Below are positions 62,484-64,000 of a stretch of 64,000 nucleotides of DNA, piece after piece. Each line of letters opens with the position of its first letter. The first letter of the stretch is position 1. The position numbers were made by a program, and so were the translations under genes. This DNA is from Danio rerio (lineage: Eukaryota; Chordata; Actinopteri; Cypriniformes; Danionidae): the NCBI RefSeq assembly GCF_049306965.1, contig NC_133198.1:44084501-44148500 (forward strand), given 5' to 3'. Under the pieces are notes generated by a model. The model worked only from the letters and a program-made list of their open reading frames with translations, did no database searches and was not told the origin of the DNA.

Positions 62484-62890
62484 TATTATTTTTTCCCAAT
62501 TTCTGTTTTAAAAGAGAAGATTTTTTCAACACCTTTTTAAACATGATAGTTTTAGTAACTCATTTCTAATAACTGATTTATTTTATCTTTACCATGATGT
62601 CTGTAAGTAATATTTTACTAGATATTTTTAAGATACTTCAATACAGCTTAAAGTGACATTTGAAGGCTTAACTAGGTTAATTAGGTTAACTAGGCAGGTT
62701 AGGGGAATTAGGCAAGTTATTGTATAACAGTGGTTTGTTCTGTAGATTATCGAGAACAAATATAGCCTAAAGGGGCTAATAATTTTGTCCCCAAAATGTT
62801 TTAGAAAAAACTCAAAACTGCTTTTATTCTAGCTGAAATAAAACAAAAAGACTTTCTTCAGAAGAAAAAATATTATATATATATAAATTT
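62484..62890. mobile_element. Tc1-like MITE remnant
   Basis: The body of the family whole at 1758-2286 is recognisable, including ACTAGGTTAATTAGGTTAACTAGGCAGG and AGGGGCTAATAATTTTGTCC. The neighbouring hAT inserted at or near its left side, and the right terminal repeat is missing. Confidence 0.65.
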
Positions 62891-64000
62891 AAAACTAAAA
62901 AAATTATATAACTATTAGTAAATAACAGTATTATTGTTATACAATTATTATTCCAAATAAATAACAGAAAACAATCCTATGTGTAACTGGAGTAATGCAA
63001 AAATAATTTAAGAAATCTTTTGCATGAATATTAATTTTATTAAAATGAAATTCTGTAGAATACCACAAAGTTGCTTAATAAAATTATTAGTTATGTGTTG
63101 TTTTGTGTGACCCATCTCATGGCCGAGAATTAGGTTTAAGTCTTACCTCCTTGACTCATCATCCCTCCTCTTTGCGCTTAACAAATTTAATTGAATATGT
63201 AGGCTAATGGATGTCTTCAGTGGAGTGAGTACAAGACAGTTTTCTTATGCCACAAAAGTAAAGGTGTAAAGTAAAAAGTGTAAATCAAGTAAAGAGGCTG
63301 AATGGAGGAGGCTCGTTCTTTGTCCTCGCGCTGCAAATGCTCTGTTTAAATGTTTTCTTGCTAGTGAAGAATTCAGGTTTTCCACTTACAAAGTTCACCA
63401 TGTAAATAGCAAATGTGCCATGGCGTGATGCAACTCTTAAAGGGAATGAGAGATGAGACTCTGATTGGTTTATTGTACGTTATGCTCAAAACACTCTCAC
63501 AACTTATTAAGTGCATCCCAGTTAGACCATGCACCATGGCGCAAACTGTATTTTTTTGTCCCTAAAATAGCAAAAGGGGATTTGGGCACACCCCTAAATT
63601 GTGCTTAAATCGTAAAAATAGAGCACCTATTTTTTAATATGTTTGATATAATATTAATAAAATAAATATTCATTAAACTAATGCTATCAAAGTGTCAACA
63701 CTAAAAGTGAGATTTTGCACAGACAATTCTTTTTTTCTTCTCTGTTTTCATCCACATTTTATTTATGCATTGCACAGCTCAGTTGTAATCATAGGTTGTG
63801 GTAGAGTCATGTTACTGAATAATAATAACACTAAAAATGTCTTATTTATTGTCAGTAAAAGTTAATGTTCTGTAGTAATTTCCTCTTTTCCACTTTCCTG
63901 GAGGATCTACATATAACTTTCTTCCTCCTTTGCCCTAAAATGTGTTTAAATTTGACAATAAATCCAATTTAACTTCAATAAAGGCCTGAGGGTAAGAATT
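62891..64000. other. Unassigned AT-rich DNA to window end
   Basis: I see no exon, RNA gene or clear repeat end here. A palindrome-like stretch TGGTCTAAC/GTTAGACCA is only half present near 63520. Confidence 0.4.

Overview
The window is teleost nuclear DNA, almost certainly zebrafish (Danio rerio) or a close relative. The evidence is DANA-type tRNA-derived SINEs, many hAT elements with 8-bp target duplications, Tc1-like MITEs beginning CAGTTGAAGTCAGAATTATTAGCCCC, a DIRS-type tyrosine-recombinase retroelement with inverted repeats, and AT-rich introns with GT-AG exons. Nothing bacterial or viral in organisation is present.

The backbone is a tandem triplication of one host gene on the minus strand, with coding regions at 9191-16080, 25342-33808 and 47274-54608. 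Each copy has an N-terminal exon, a run of phase 1-1 repeat exons sharing an acidic 'LVDPEGVP' motif and a '-PTG' exon end, and three C-terminal exons encoding an atypical dual-specificity phosphatase (DUSP) domain. Assembled splice models are fully open: 933 codons for copies 1 and 2, 1338 for copy 3. The signature motif reads HCRHGVSH in all three, so the catalytic cysteine is kept but the P-loop arginine is histidine; I read the family as pseudophosphatases with an expanding modular tail. Copy 3 has more repeat exons, including one double-length exon that looks like a fusion of two cassettes.

Layout: 1-8000 is unique and repeat DNA left of the array (SINE, MITEs, a LINE 3' end with target duplications, a hAT, a minisatellite, a TA tract). 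8000-20950 is unit 1. 20960-24003 is a hAT between units 1 and 2. 24115-46012 is unit 2, enlarged by a hAT in intron 1 and by a second hAT that itself carries a DIRS element (38063-44146). 46013 to about 55290 is unit 3. 55290-64000 is a run of hAT, Harbinger-like and Tc1-like elements with no coding exon I can defend.

Each unit's 5' end faces a small plus-strand first exon (ATG plus splice donor). It is intact only beside copy 3 and decayed beside copies 1 and 2, suggesting that unit 3 is the parental locus and that the duplications carried off part of a divergent neighbour. Presence or absence of insertions supports the branching ((copy 1, copy 2), copy 3).
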